Source: Deltaproteobacteria bacterium (GTDB lineage: Bacteria; Desulfobacterota; Desulfuromonadia; Geobacterales; DSM-12255). From it: a stretch of 36,576 nucleotides of DNA. The position numbers and the translations under genes are program-made. Positions within the stretch are counted from its first letter, which is position 1. Each line of letters begins with the position of its first letter. The stretch is taken from assembly GCA_021849045.1 (NCBI GenBank), contig JAJZTK010000025.1, forward strand, positions 1 to 36,576, written 5' to 3'. Below, piece by piece: positions 14,965-23,009 of the stretch. The notes under the pieces were generated by a model. The model had not been told where the DNA came from. It did no database searches and was given only the letters and a program-made list of their open reading frames with translations.

Positions 14965-15357
14965 TTACGAGGGAGAGGCCGGGCAAACCAGGTTGTGGAC
15001 CTTTTCCAGATCAGAACCGGGCGAAATGGGGGCAAACTGGTCGGTGAGCCGGTAGCGGTGCATGAGCAGGTCGTCCCGGTCATAGATGAAAATGTCGCGA
15101 TACCGGTACTGGCTGCGTCGGCAGTCGATCTCAAGGGAGTCCACAGCGTAGGTCCGCTCATCCCGTACCTTGAAGAGCCGCTTCAGACGGCAAAGGACGT
15201 TGCCGTCCGGTGTACGGCGGGTAGCGGCCCGGTCAAGCAGGGTGGTGGTCCGTACGCCATCGTTGAGCATCTGCCAGTGGCCATCGCCTCCCTCGGAAGT
15301 GACAATCCCGGCCAGCACGAACAATGCTCCAACAACGACAATCCGCGCAACTGTCAT
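14965..15357 (-). CDS. Small secreted protein, surface-adhesin-E-like
   Basis: A 130-residue protein starting MTVARIVVVGALFVLAGIV, a signal peptide. The body has a beta-rich pattern with two cysteines: HWQMLNDG, YAVDSLEIDCRRSQYRYRD, FIYDRDD and, near the end, ISPGSDLEKVHNLVC. The repeating pattern W..., y.v..leidC..., ...pGS..e.l...vC resembles the surface-adhesin protein E family; the two Cys may form a disulfide. That family call is by pattern memory and is moderate. The ATG at 15357 was chosen because the signal peptide starts there; the frame is open to 15411. It lies 76 bases downstream of the cytochrome gene. No specific function. Confidence 0.6.
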   Translation of the reverse strand: MTVARIVVVGALFVLAGIVTSEGGDGHWQMLNDGVRTTTLLDRAATRRTPDGNVLCRLKRLFKVRDERTYAVDSLEIDCRRSQYRYRDIFIYDRDDLLMHRYRLTDQFAPISPGSDLEKVHNLVCPASPS

Positions 15358-15433
15358 AGTGTAATCTTTGTGATGCCGTGCATGGCAGCGGACGATCCGT
15401 CCAGCTGCCACGGAAAGCGGAAATGGTGCCTAT

Positions 15434-15844
15434 TCAGTGTTTCCCCGGCTCCAGCTTGACCCCGCGCCGTTCCCAGTGGATATACGCCTCCAGGGCGAAC
15501 ATCCGCGGGTCGTCGGCAAGCAGTGGCGTTCCTTCCTGCGGATTCTGGATGCACCAGTTGATCATGTCCCGTAACCCCACCACCTTGCCGATCTGCTTCT
15601 GGAACTTGGGGTAGGTCTCCGGGTGGGTGTTGGACGCATGGGGATGGCACATGTCGCAGGAGACGCTGTTCTTTCCCAGGGTGCCGCTGTGAAAGAGCTT
15701 TTCGCCCTCCTTCATGACACTCTGGAAGGCGGTATCCCACTTCTTCAGGTCATCCTTGGTGAACTCGTCGGCCCGGGCCGACACGGCAGTCAGCAACAGG
15801 GCGCAGATCATGGCAACTGCGCCGTTCAAGGCAAATCTCGACAT
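15434..15844 (-). CDS. Periplasmic monoheme c-type cytochrome
   Basis: A 136-residue protein with a signal peptide (MSRFALNGAVAMICALLLTA, cut near ARA) and one heme c site, CDMCH (about 63-67). After it comes a region with MINWCIQNPQEGTPLLADD, and ALEAYIHWERRGVKLEPGKH at the C-terminus. The WCIQNP...ALEAYI layout recalls SoxX/TsdA-like class I cytochromes; the Met-type distal ligand cannot be assigned by eye. The ATG at 15844 has GGAGG six bases upstream. It follows the metallophosphoesterase by 17 bases, which itself follows the diheme peroxidase by 3, so it is a plausible electron donor or partner in the same operon (inference). Confidence 0.87.
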   Translation of the reverse strand: MSRFALNGAVAMICALLLTAVSARADEFTKDDLKKWDTAFQSVMKEGEKLFHSGTLGKNSVSCDMCHPHASNTHPETYPKFQKQIGKVVGLRDMINWCIQNPQEGTPLLADDPRMFALEAYIHWERRGVKLEPGKH

Positions 15845-15861
15845 GGGTATCCTCCTTCCCC

Positions 15862-16941
15862 TCAGTAGTGCTTCTGGGGCGTAATCCGCTTTTTCGGGTC
15901 CTGGTAGGTGTCGTCGGCCGGTTGCTTCTTGCCCGACTCCTTGCGCACGGTGCGGGACGAGTTCTCCCAGAGCTCGTAGTGATGGGCAACGCCCCTGTTT
16001 CCGGCAATGTCGATTTTGCCCCAGCCGGTACCGTCCCGCTCCTTGAACGGATCGGCGCGGTTCATGAACACGGTCATGTCCGGCACCTTGTTGGGAAGCT
16101 GGTTGTAGCTGACCGGGTAGGGCCAGGGCCAGGCAGTGGCCATGAAGGCGTTGAAGGAGATGTTCCCTATCTGGTTGTAGAGCACCTGGTGGACATGACC
16201 GTGCAGCACCTGCACCGACTGAAACGGCTTGAGGAGCGCCTGCACCTTTTCCGCGTCGTCGGTCCAGAAATTCCACGGCTTGAACACCTTGTACAGCGGC
16301 GAATGGGAGAGGACCACCAACTGGGTGTCCTTCTTCACTTTTGCCAGGTCTCCCTTCAGCCAGGCAAGCTGCTCGTCCTTCACCATGAACGGGGAGCCCT
16401 CCGGGTTATCCAGGCGGGCCATCTGGTGCATCCGCTCCTCGGCAGTCGGCCAGCGTTTGTGGGTCCAGTCGTCGTGGGTGAGGATGCTGTTGAGGACCAC
16501 GAAGTGGACCCCCTTGTGGTCGAAGCTGTAGTGGAGCGGGCTCACCTTTTCCTGCCAGTATTTCCCCAGGTCCAGGTAGTAGTCGTGCTCGCCGATCACC
16601 CATTTCACCGGCACGGTCAGGTCCTTCAGGATCTCCAGGCCGTGGTCGATCTCCTCTTTCTTGCCGAGTTGGGCCAGATCGCCGCCAAAGACCACGAAGT
16701 CGGGCTTCGGGTCCATGAAGTTGACCTCCAGCACCGCCTTCTGCAGCCCCTTGTCGAAGTTCTTCACAAACTGCGGCCCGCTGATCTGGGTGATATGGGC
16801 GTCGGAGATGTAGGCAAAGGTGAACGTCTCGCCGGGCTTTTTCCCCCACGCCACCTCAACCAGTCCCACCGGGAGCGCTGCGGCCGCGGCAAGGGCTCCG
16901 GCCCCCTTCAGAAACGTCCTTCGGTCCATTCCTTTGTTCAT
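15862..16941 (-). CDS. Tat-exported metallophosphoesterase
   Basis: A 359-residue calcineurin-like phosphoesterase. It begins with a twin-arginine signal, MDRRTFLKGAG, so it is exported folded. Metal-site motifs are present in order: ISDAH (about 45), VVFGGDLAQLG (about 84), VIGEHDYY (GNHD-like, with Glu in place of the usual Asn, about 117), LSHSPLYK (about 215) and LHGHVHQ (about 245). The Glu at the GNHD site is a small departure from the consensus. It has its own ribosome site, GGAG, in the 3' end of the peroxidase gene, three bases before the start. Substrate not predictable. The pairing with a peroxidase and a cytochrome suggests a periplasmic module. Confidence 0.9.
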   Translation of the reverse strand: MNKGMDRRTFLKGAGALAAAAALPVGLVEVAWGKKPGETFTFAYISDAHITQISGPQFVKNFDKGLQKAVLEVNFMDPKPDFVVFGGDLAQLGKKEEIDHGLEILKDLTVPVKWVIGEHDYYLDLGKYWQEKVSPLHYSFDHKGVHFVVLNSILTHDDWTHKRWPTAEERMHQMARLDNPEGSPFMVKDEQLAWLKGDLAKVKKDTQLVVLSHSPLYKVFKPWNFWTDDAEKVQALLKPFQSVQVLHGHVHQVLYNQIGNISFNAFMATAWPWPYPVSYNQLPNKVPDMTVFMNRADPFKERDGTGWGKIDIAGNRGVAHHYELWENSSRTVRKESGKKQPADDTYQDPKKRITPQKHY

Positions 16942-16944
16942 CGG

Positions 16945-18057
16945 TCACTCCTTTCCGGCTGGCGCGGACTTCTGCGCGAATTGCGGGCTGGTAAGGGCCT
17001 TCATGAATTCCACGAGCTCAGCCTTTTCCTGAGGGGTCAGGTTGAGCTGACGAATGCCGCTGTCCAGGAGCGGATTTTTCTCCCCCCCCTTGTCGTAGAG
17101 CTCTATCACCTCTTCCAGGGTCTTGAGACTGCCATCGTGCATGTACGGGGCGGTCATTGCCACGTTGCGCAGGGTGGGCGTCTTGAAGGCGCCGATGTCG
17201 GCGGGCTTCAGGGTTACTGCAAAACGCCCTAGCTCCGATGCCTCCTGGCTGGTCAGGACGCTCTCGTCGACGTTCTTTCCCGCCGCTTTTGCCTTCCTGA
17301 AGGCGGTGGCAACCGGCATGAACTTGCCCTCGATCCGCTTGAAGCCGACCCCCAGGTTGTGGAACTTGTTGTCGGTGAACGTCGACTCGGTCTGGCCGAT
17401 AGTGTGGCAGTCCTGGCAGCGCCCCTTGACCCGGTAGATCTCCAGGCCGCGGATGGCAGCAGCCGACATGGCGCTTCTGTCGCCGCCGAAGAGGTAGCGG
17501 TCGAACGGCGAGTCTCCGGCAACCACGGTCCGCTCAAAAGCGGCGATGGCCTTTACCACGTGATCGATGGTGATGGCGCCGGAACCGACACCGAACACCT
17601 TTCGGAACTCGGCCGGATAGGTGGCGTCGCTGCGGATGGTGGCGAGGATCGGCTCATGACTCTTGAGGCCGTGCTCGACCGGGTTAATGAGCGGATCTTT
17701 GGCCTGTTCCTCCAGCGTCGGCCGCCGGCCGTCCCAGAACTGGGTCGTGTAGTAGGCGGCATTGATGACCGTCGGGGAGTTGCGGGTCCCCTTTTGCTTG
17801 CCGATCCCCTCGGCCACCGGCAGGCCGTCGCTGAACGCCTTGGCCGGGTCGTGACAGGTGGCGCAGGCAACGGTGCCGTCGCTGCTGAATCGCTTCTCCT
17901 CGTAGAGCCGCTTGCCCAGGGCGATCTTCTCCGGGGTCTGGGGGTTGTCGGCGGGCACCGGCACCGGCGGAAGCCCCAGGGGAGGGCTCGCGGCAAGGAG
18001 TGGCATTGCCAGGGCAACGACCAGTACGACCGCGATCAGGATCGGTTGCTTCATCAT
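16945..18057 (-). CDS. Diheme cytochrome c peroxidase family protein
   Basis: A 370-residue exported protein with two heme c sites, CATCH (65-69) and CQDCH (214-218). Family landmarks are KIALGKRLY, RNSPTVINAAYY, QFWDGRRPTLEEQA (about 106-119) and PYMHDGSLKTLEEV (about 305-317), whose Met is the likely axial ligand of the electron-accepting heme. That speaks for peroxidase over MauG, which has Tyr there. Unusual: the position of the displaceable His of the classical enzyme (GHGWQKG) reads GIGKQKG, and the usual PVEM reads PVEHG. Start: two adjacent ATGs (18057, 18054) follow GGAGGT; the ATG at 18069 precedes it and is not used. First gene of the redox cluster. Confidence 0.92.
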   Translation of the reverse strand: MMKQPILIAVVLVVALAMPLLAASPPLGLPPVPVPADNPQTPEKIALGKRLYEEKRFSSDGTVACATCHDPAKAFSDGLPVAEGIGKQKGTRNSPTVINAAYYTTQFWDGRRPTLEEQAKDPLINPVEHGLKSHEPILATIRSDATYPAEFRKVFGVGSGAITIDHVVKAIAAFERTVVAGDSPFDRYLFGGDRSAMSAAAIRGLEIYRVKGRCQDCHTIGQTESTFTDNKFHNLGVGFKRIEGKFMPVATAFRKAKAAGKNVDESVLTSQEASELGRFAVTLKPADIGAFKTPTLRNVAMTAPYMHDGSLKTLEEVIELYDKGGEKNPLLDSGIRQLNLTPQEKAELVEFMKALTSPQFAQKSAPAGKE

Positions 18058-18233
18058 CGTCACCTCCATGGTTCTCTGCAGACTGCTGCAGGGTTGATCC
18101 TGTCGGGTGGAAGATGGTTATCAATTGTCAGAATGGAGAAATACCGCCGGGGCGGGGGCGTTCGAGCCGGGGGAAAGACTGGCTCGCTCAAAGGAATCTA
18201 TACAACCGATTCTAGAAAATGCAAGTGGGGAGG

Positions 18234-18821
18234 TCAGTTAATGGGGCGCCTTCGCCGGGCCAGCACTTCGTACCCTTGCCAGACCAGCCACCCCGTAGCG
18301 GCGCCAACAACGGCGCCCGCCGCCACGTCCAGCGGGTAGTGGGCACCGACATAGACCCGGGAATAGGCCACGAGGATGGCGAAGAAGTAGAGCGGCACCT
18401 TCCAGGCCGGACCCCGGCGCCAGGACAGGGTGACGGCGGTCACAAAGGCAAAGAGTGCGTGGCCCGAGGGAAGGGAGTTTTTCAGCTTCACCTCCCCCAG
18501 GACCCGTACCTGGTCGAGCCCGATGGCAAGGGGCGGCCGTGGAACGCTGAAGAACACCTTCAGCCATTCCTCCAGGCCGATGCCGATGGCCGTGGTGAGG
18601 CAGTAGAGCCAGACGTAGCTGAGCGGTAGCGCCTCCCGCCGCGCCAGGGAGACGCAGAGGAGGATGGCGACGTAGAGGTAGACGATCCGCGAGCCGCCGA
18701 GGTAGATCATTGCCTCCATCACCGGGTCCAGGAGCGGATGATGGGCGTGGTTGATTACCATGAAGAGCTGGTGGTTGAGGCTCTGCGGGCCATAGAGAGC
18801 GTGGTGGAGGCTTGGGTTCAT
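18234..18821 (-). CDS. PAP2-family membrane phosphatase
   Basis: A 195-residue membrane protein with the PAP2 phosphatase motifs: KVFFSVPRP (KxxxxxxRP, about 88), LPSGHA (about 116) and SRVYVGAHYPLDV (SRx5Hx3D, about 154). About five or six hydrophobic segments surround them, beginning with YLGGSRIVYLYVAILLC. Such enzymes dephosphorylate undecaprenyl diphosphate or phosphatidic acid/PGP on the periplasmic side; which of these is not decidable from sequence. AAGGA lies five bases before the ATG at 18821. It is 176 bases upstream of the peroxidase gene, so probably a separate unit. The gap before that gene holds a perfect CTGCAG-ACTG-CTGCAG inverted repeat (18076-18091), unassigned. Confidence 0.9.
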   Translation of the reverse strand: MNPSLHHALYGPQSLNHQLFMVINHAHHPLLDPVMEAMIYLGGSRIVYLYVAILLCVSLARREALPLSYVWLYCLTTAIGIGLEEWLKVFFSVPRPPLAIGLDQVRVLGEVKLKNSLPSGHALFAFVTAVTLSWRRGPAWKVPLYFFAILVAYSRVYVGAHYPLDVAAGAVVGAATGWLVWQGYEVLARRRRPIN

Positions 18822-18917
18822 CTCTGTCCTTTATCCTGTATCTATTTACCCCAATACCCCGAACAGAGTATCCAGATACGTCTTCCCATTCCAGTGATGT
18901 CGCTCCATATCAGAACC

Positions 18918-18938
18918 ATGTGACATCTGCCGTCACAT
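18918..18938. repeat. Short inverted repeat just after the DUF4143 ATPase stop
   Basis: ATGTGAC (18918-18924) and GTCACAT (18932-18938) form a perfect 7-bp stem with a 7-base loop, starting four bases after the ATPase stop codon at 18942. Reading the minus strand no T-run follows, so it is at best a weak terminator or 3' stabiliser. On the plus strand a TTTTT run does follow, but no plus-strand gene precedes it. Confidence 0.45.
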
Positions 18939-18941
18939 TTT

Positions 18942-20093
18942 TCATGCAAACAGATTGCAGCCTTTGGCGCAGACCGCCGCCATCGGCACCACCTCCACCC
19001 GCTCCGCCAGCGCATACCGCCGATCTCCCGGATAGACCACCATGAGCCGGTCAAGTCTCAGGTCCTCCAGTGCCGTCCGTATGGAGGGGGTCAGCCTGGG
19101 TGCGTCGGCCCGCTTGATCTCGACCCCGATACGCCGGCCATCCTTGAAGAGGAGCAGGTCCAGCTCGGCCCCGGCGTGGGTGGCCCAGAAATAGGCTTCA
19201 TCCGGCTGGACAGAGCCGATGATTTCTTCAATCACATACCCCTCCCACGAAGCACCGCATTTCGGATGGGAAAGAAGCTCGGGTAAAGTCCTGATGCCCA
19301 GCAACTGGTGAAGGAGCCCACTGTCGCGGATATAAACCTTGGGCGATTTTACCTGGCGCTTTTTCAGGTTTTCGTGCCAGGGCTGTAGCTGCCTGACCAT
19401 GTAGACTCCTTCGAGAAGGTCCAGATAACGCCGTACCGATGTTTCACCAATCCCCAGGGACCGGGCCGGTTCCGCGGCATTCCAGACCTGGCCGTGGTAA
19501 TGGGCGAGCATGGTCCAGAAGCGGAGCAGGGTCGGAGCCGGGGTACCGAGGCCAAATGAGGGGATATCTCTTTCCAGAAGAGTCTGAATGAAATTTTTCC
19601 GCCAGGCGACGCTGTTACTGTCGTTCGTTGCCAGGAATGAAAGCGGGAAGCCGCCCCGGAGCCAATGGGTCTCGTGCGCGGCTATTCCTACATCCGCGAT
19701 GGTAAACCCGCCTATGGAGACAGTTTCCATCCGACCGGCCAGCGACTCCGAAGACTGGCGGAGCAGGTCGGGCGCGGCGCTCCCCAGAATGAGAAACCGG
19801 GCAGACAATGGGGTTCTGTCGGCAAGGACCCGCAGGATGGGGAACAGCTCAGGCCGCCGCTGTACTTCGTCGATCACCACGAGACCTTGCAGGTTGCCAA
19901 GGGCGATCATTGGTTCGTCAAGGCGGGCAAGGCTTAAGGGGTCTTCGAGATCGAAGTAGGTGGTGGAATCAGGTGGTACGAACTGACGGGCAAGGGTGGT
20001 CTTGCCGCACTGGCGGGGGCCGAGAAGGGCCACTACACGGCTGCGTCCAAGTGCCGTAACTATGGCATCGTGAGTACTGTTACGGAGAATCAT
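18942..20093 (-). CDS. AAA ATPase with DUF4143 C-terminal domain
   Basis: A 383-residue P-loop ATPase with Walker A GPRQCGKTTLA (about 25-35) and Walker B LVVIDEVQRRPELF (about 70-83). A sensor-like ILGSAAPDLL comes next, then a middle winged-helix-like region (LGIGETSVRRYLDLLEG). The C-terminal part carries GAELDLLLFKDGRRIGVEIK (about 310), a PD-(D/E)xK-like nuclease fold core with E, D, E and K in order. This architecture is typical of the widespread AAA/DUF4143 family, whose function is not known; links with mobile or toxin-antitoxin-like loci have been suggested. The ATG at 20093 lies six bases after a 22-bp perfect inverted repeat and has no clear ribosome site outside it. Downstream of uvrA, probably an insert between uvrA and the PAP2 gene. 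Confidence 0.9.
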   Translation of the reverse strand: MILRNSTHDAIVTALGRSRVVALLGPRQCGKTTLARQFVPPDSTTYFDLEDPLSLARLDEPMIALGNLQGLVVIDEVQRRPELFPILRVLADRTPLSARFLILGSAAPDLLRQSSESLAGRMETVSIGGFTIADVGIAAHETHWLRGGFPLSFLATNDSNSVAWRKNFIQTLLERDIPSFGLGTPAPTLLRFWTMLAHYHGQVWNAAEPARSLGIGETSVRRYLDLLEGVYMVRQLQPWHENLKKRQVKSPKVYIRDSGLLHQLLGIRTLPELLSHPKCGASWEGYVIEEIIGSVQPDEAYFWATHAGAELDLLLFKDGRRIGVEIKRADAPRLTPSIRTALEDLRLDRLMVVYPGDRRYALAERVEVVPMAAVCAKGCNLFA

Positions 20094-20098
20094 GCGCA

Positions 20099-20149
20099 GA
20101 TATTACCTTGAAAATCCTCCACGTCAAGGAGGATTTTCAAGGTAATATC
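20099..20149. repeat. Perfect 22-bp inverted repeat filling the uvrA-ATPase gap
   Basis: The arm 20099-20120 (starting GATATTACCTTGAAAATC) is exactly complementary to 20128-20149, around a 7-base spacer ACGTCAA. It fills nearly the whole 54-base gap, overlapping the uvrA stop codon by two bases and ending five bases before the ATPase start. It is not a classic terminator, as no T-run follows on the minus strand. The perfect pairing, longer than usual REP hairpins, suggests a recent or selected element. Confidence 0.9.
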
Positions 20150-22961
20150 ACAAAAGCTTCCGGAGGAACTGCCCGGTGTACGACCGGGTCACCAGCGCCA
20201 CCTCCTCCGGGGTGCCGGCGGCAACGATCTCGCCACCCCGGTCGCCACCTTCGGGACCCAGGTCGATGAGCCAGTCCGCGGTCTTGATGACATCCAGGTT
20301 GTGCTCGATGATGACGATGGTGTTGCCACCTTCCACCAGCTTCTGCAGCACCTCCAAAAGCTTGGCGATGTCGGCGAAGTGGAGCCCGGTGGTCGGTTCG
20401 TCCAGGATGTAGATGGTCCGGCCAGTGGCCCGCTTGGAGAGCTCCTTGGCCAGCTTGACCCGCTGGGCCTCACCGCCGGAGAGGGTGGTGGCGGCCTGGC
20501 CGAGCCTGATGTAGCCGAGCCCCACCTCCTCCAGGGTCTGGAGCTTGTTCCTGATCCGGGGGATCGCGCCCATGAACTCCAGCGCCTGGGAGACGGTCAT
20601 GTCCAGGACCTCGGCGATGGTCTTCCCCTTGTAGCGCACCTCCAGGGTCTCCCGGTTGTAGCGGGCCCCTTTGCAGATCTCGCACTGGACATAGACGTCG
20701 GGCAGGAAATGCATCTCGATCTTGATGATCCCGTCGCCGCTGCACGCCTCGCACCGCCCTCCCTTGACGTTGAAGGAGTAGCGCCCCGGCTTGTAGCCGC
20801 GCAGCTTGGATTCGGGGAGCTGGGCAAAGATGTCGCGGATGTCGGCAAAGACCCCGGTGTAGGTGGCCGGGTTGGAACGGGGGGTCCGACCGATGGGGGA
20901 CTGGTCGATGTTGATCACCTTGTCCAGCAGTTCCAGACCCAGCACGTCACGGACCGCACCGGCCCGTTCCCGGCTCCGGTAGAGCCGCTGGCCGAGTACC
21001 TTGTGCAGGGTGTCGATCACCAGGGTCGACTTGCCCGAGCCGGAGACGCCGGTGACGCAGGTCATCACCCCGAGGGGAATATCGACACTGACATCCTTCA
21101 GGTTGTTCTCGCTGGCCCCGACGATAGAGAGTTGCCTGGTGGCCTTGCGCCGCTCCTTGGGCACGGCGATGGTCAGCTCGCCCGAGAGGTAGCGGCCGGT
21201 GAGCGACGCCGGATTCCGCATGATCTCCGCCGGGGTTCCCTGCGCCACCACCTCGCCGCCGTGAACCCCGGCGCCCGGTCCCATGTCGATGACGTGGTCC
21301 GCCTCAAGGATGGTCTCCTCGTCGTGCTCCACGACCAGCACCGTGTTGCCGATGTCCCGCAGATGCTTGAGGGTCTGGAGCAGGCGCGCGTTGTCCCGCT
21401 GGTGCAGACCGATGGACGGCTCGTCCAGGATGTAGAGAACCCCCACCAGGGAGGAACCGATCTGGGTGGCGAGCCTGATCCGCTGCCCTTCGCCGCCGGA
21501 GAGGGTCCCGGCGGTCCGGTCCAGCGACAGGTAATCGAGCCCCACGTTGACCAGGAAGTTGAGCCGCTCGCGGATCTCCTTGAGGATCCGGCGGGCGATC
21601 TCCGCCTCCTTTTCCGTGAGCTCAAGCCCGGCGAAGAAGGCAAGACAGTCACGAATGGACAGGGCGGTCACCTCCCTGATGTTCCGTTCGCCGACCCGGA
21701 TGAAGAGGGATTCCTTCTTGAGCCGCGCCCCTTCACAGGTGGGGCACGGCATGACGTTCATGTACTTTTCCAGCTCCTCGCGGACATGCTCGGAATCGCT
21801 CTCCCGGTAGCGCCGTTCCAGGTTGTTCAGCACCCCCTCGAACTCTTTCTGGTAGGTGTGGCGCCGACCGCCGTCCTCCTCCCACCAGAACTCGACCTTT
21901 TTCCCCTTGGAGCCGCGCAGGATGACCTCCTGTACCGACTCGGGGAGTTTTTTGAACGGGATGCGGATGTCGAACGAAAAGGCCTTGGCCAGCGCCTCCA
22001 GGGTCTGGTGGTACCAGCCGGAGAGCCGCTTCTCCCACGGGGCGATGGCCCCTTCGCGGATGGAGAGGTCCGGATTGGGGACCACCAGGTCGGCATCGAA
22101 GTACATCCTGGTCCCCAGGCCGGTACAGTCGGGGCAGGCGCCGTAGGGGTTGTTGAAGGAGAACATGCGGGGGGTCATCTCCGGGTAGGAGATGCCACAG
22201 TCTATGCAGGCGAGCGCCTCGGAGAAGAGGATCGTCTCGCCGCCGACGATGGCCACCTTGGTCACCCCTTCGGCATGGTGCAGGGCGGTCTCGAAGGAGT
22301 CGGCCAGCCGCCGCTCGATACCCGGCTTGACGACCAGTCGGTCCACTACGATGTCGATGTCGTGCTTCTTGTTCTTGTCCAGAGGGATCTCTTCGGTCAA
22401 CTCAAACTGGACGGTGTCGACGATGACCCGGGTGAACCCCTCCTTGCGCAGATGCTGCAACTCCTTCTTGTACTCCCCCTTGCGACCGCGGATCATGGGG
22501 GAGAGGAGCTGGATCTTGGTTCCCTCGGGCAGGGCCATCACCTGGTCCACCATCTGGGAAACGGTCTGGGAGGCGATCAGCTTGCCGCACTGGTAGCAGT
22601 AGGGCTTGCCGACCCGGGCAAAGAGGAGGCGGAGGTAGTCATAGATCTCGGTGACCGTGCCGACCGTGGAGCGGGGGTTCCGGCTGGTGGTCTTCTGCTC
22701 GATGGAGATGGCCGGCGAGAGCCCCTCGATCGACTCCACATCCGGCTTCTCCATCTGCTCCAGGAACTGGCGGGCGTAGGCGGAGAGGGACTCGACGTAG
22801 CGGCGCTGCCCTTCGGCATAGATGGTGTCGAAGGCCAGCGTCGACTTGCCCGAACCGGAGATGCCGGTGATGACCACCAACTGGTCCCGGGGGATCTCGA
22901 CGTCGATGCATTTCAGGTTATGCTCGCAGGCGCCTTTGATGACGATGGTATCGTGTGCCAT
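20148..22961 (-). CDS. uvrA: UvrABC excinuclease ATPase subunit A
   Basis: Damage-recognition subunit of nucleotide excision repair. The 937-residue protein has the two ABC modules: Walker [15 protein letters not shown] (about 33) and [14 protein letters not shown] (about 637), each with a signature motif ([30 protein letters not shown]) and Walker B ([24 protein letters not shown]). Zinc-finger Cys pairs are visible in CIDCG, CPDCTG and the CEACSG/CEICKG region. The length is normal. The 48-base gap to the upstream sensor kinase gene has no obvious LexA box. The ATG at 22961 has only a poor ribosome site. The stop codon overlaps the inverted repeat described above. Confidence 0.98.
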   Translation of the reverse strand: MAHDTIVIKGACEHNLKCIDVEIPRDQLVVITGISGSGKSTLAFDTIYAEGQRRYVESLSAYARQFLEQMEKPDVESIEGLSPAISIEQKTTSRNPRSTVGTVTEIYDYLRLLFARVGKPYCYQCGKLIASQTVSQMVDQVMALPEGTKIQLLSPMIRGRKGEYKKELQHLRKEGFTRVIVDTVQFELTEEIPLDKNKKHDIDIVVDRLVVKPGIERRLADSFETALHHAEGVTKVAIVGGETILFSEALACIDCGISYPEMTPRMFSFNNPYGACPDCTGLGTRMYFDADLVVPNPDLSIREGAIAPWEKRLSGWYHQTLEALAKAFSFDIRIPFKKLPESVQEVILRGSKGKKVEFWWEEDGGRRHTYQKEFEGVLNNLERRYRESDSEHVREELEKYMNVMPCPTCEGARLKKESLFIRVGERNIREVTALSIRDCLAFFAGLELTEKEAEIARRILKEIRERLNFLVNVGLDYLSLDRTAGTLSGGEGQRIRLATQIGSSLVGVLYILDEPSIGLHQRDNARLLQTLKHLRDIGNTVLVVEHDEETILEADHVIDMGPGAGVHGGEVVAQGTPAEIMRNPASLTGRYLSGELTIAVPKERRKATRQLSIVGASENNLKDVSVDIPLGVMTCVTGVSGSGKSTLVIDTLHKVLGQRLYRSRERAGAVRDVLGLELLDKVINIDQSPIGRTPRSNPATYTGVFADIRDIFAQLPESKLRGYKPGRYSFNVKGGRCEACSGDGIIKIEMHFLPDVYVQCEICKGARYNRETLEVRYKGKTIAEVLDMTVSQALEFMGAIPRIRNKLQTLEEVGLGYIRLGQAATTLSGGEAQRVKLAKELSKRATGRTIYILDEPTTGLHFADIAKLLEVLQKLVEGGNTIVIIEHNLDVIKTADWLIDLGPEGGDRGGEIVAAGTPEEVALVTRSYTGQFLRKLL

Positions 22962-23009
22962 GGGGTTGATCTGCTCTCTGTGGAGGGGAATTTCGTGACG
23001 CAGGGGGAA

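Noticed and set aside
22962-23009. LexA (SOS) box before uvrA
   Set aside because: No GGTT-N-ACC or CTGT-N-ACAG type palindrome is in the gap.
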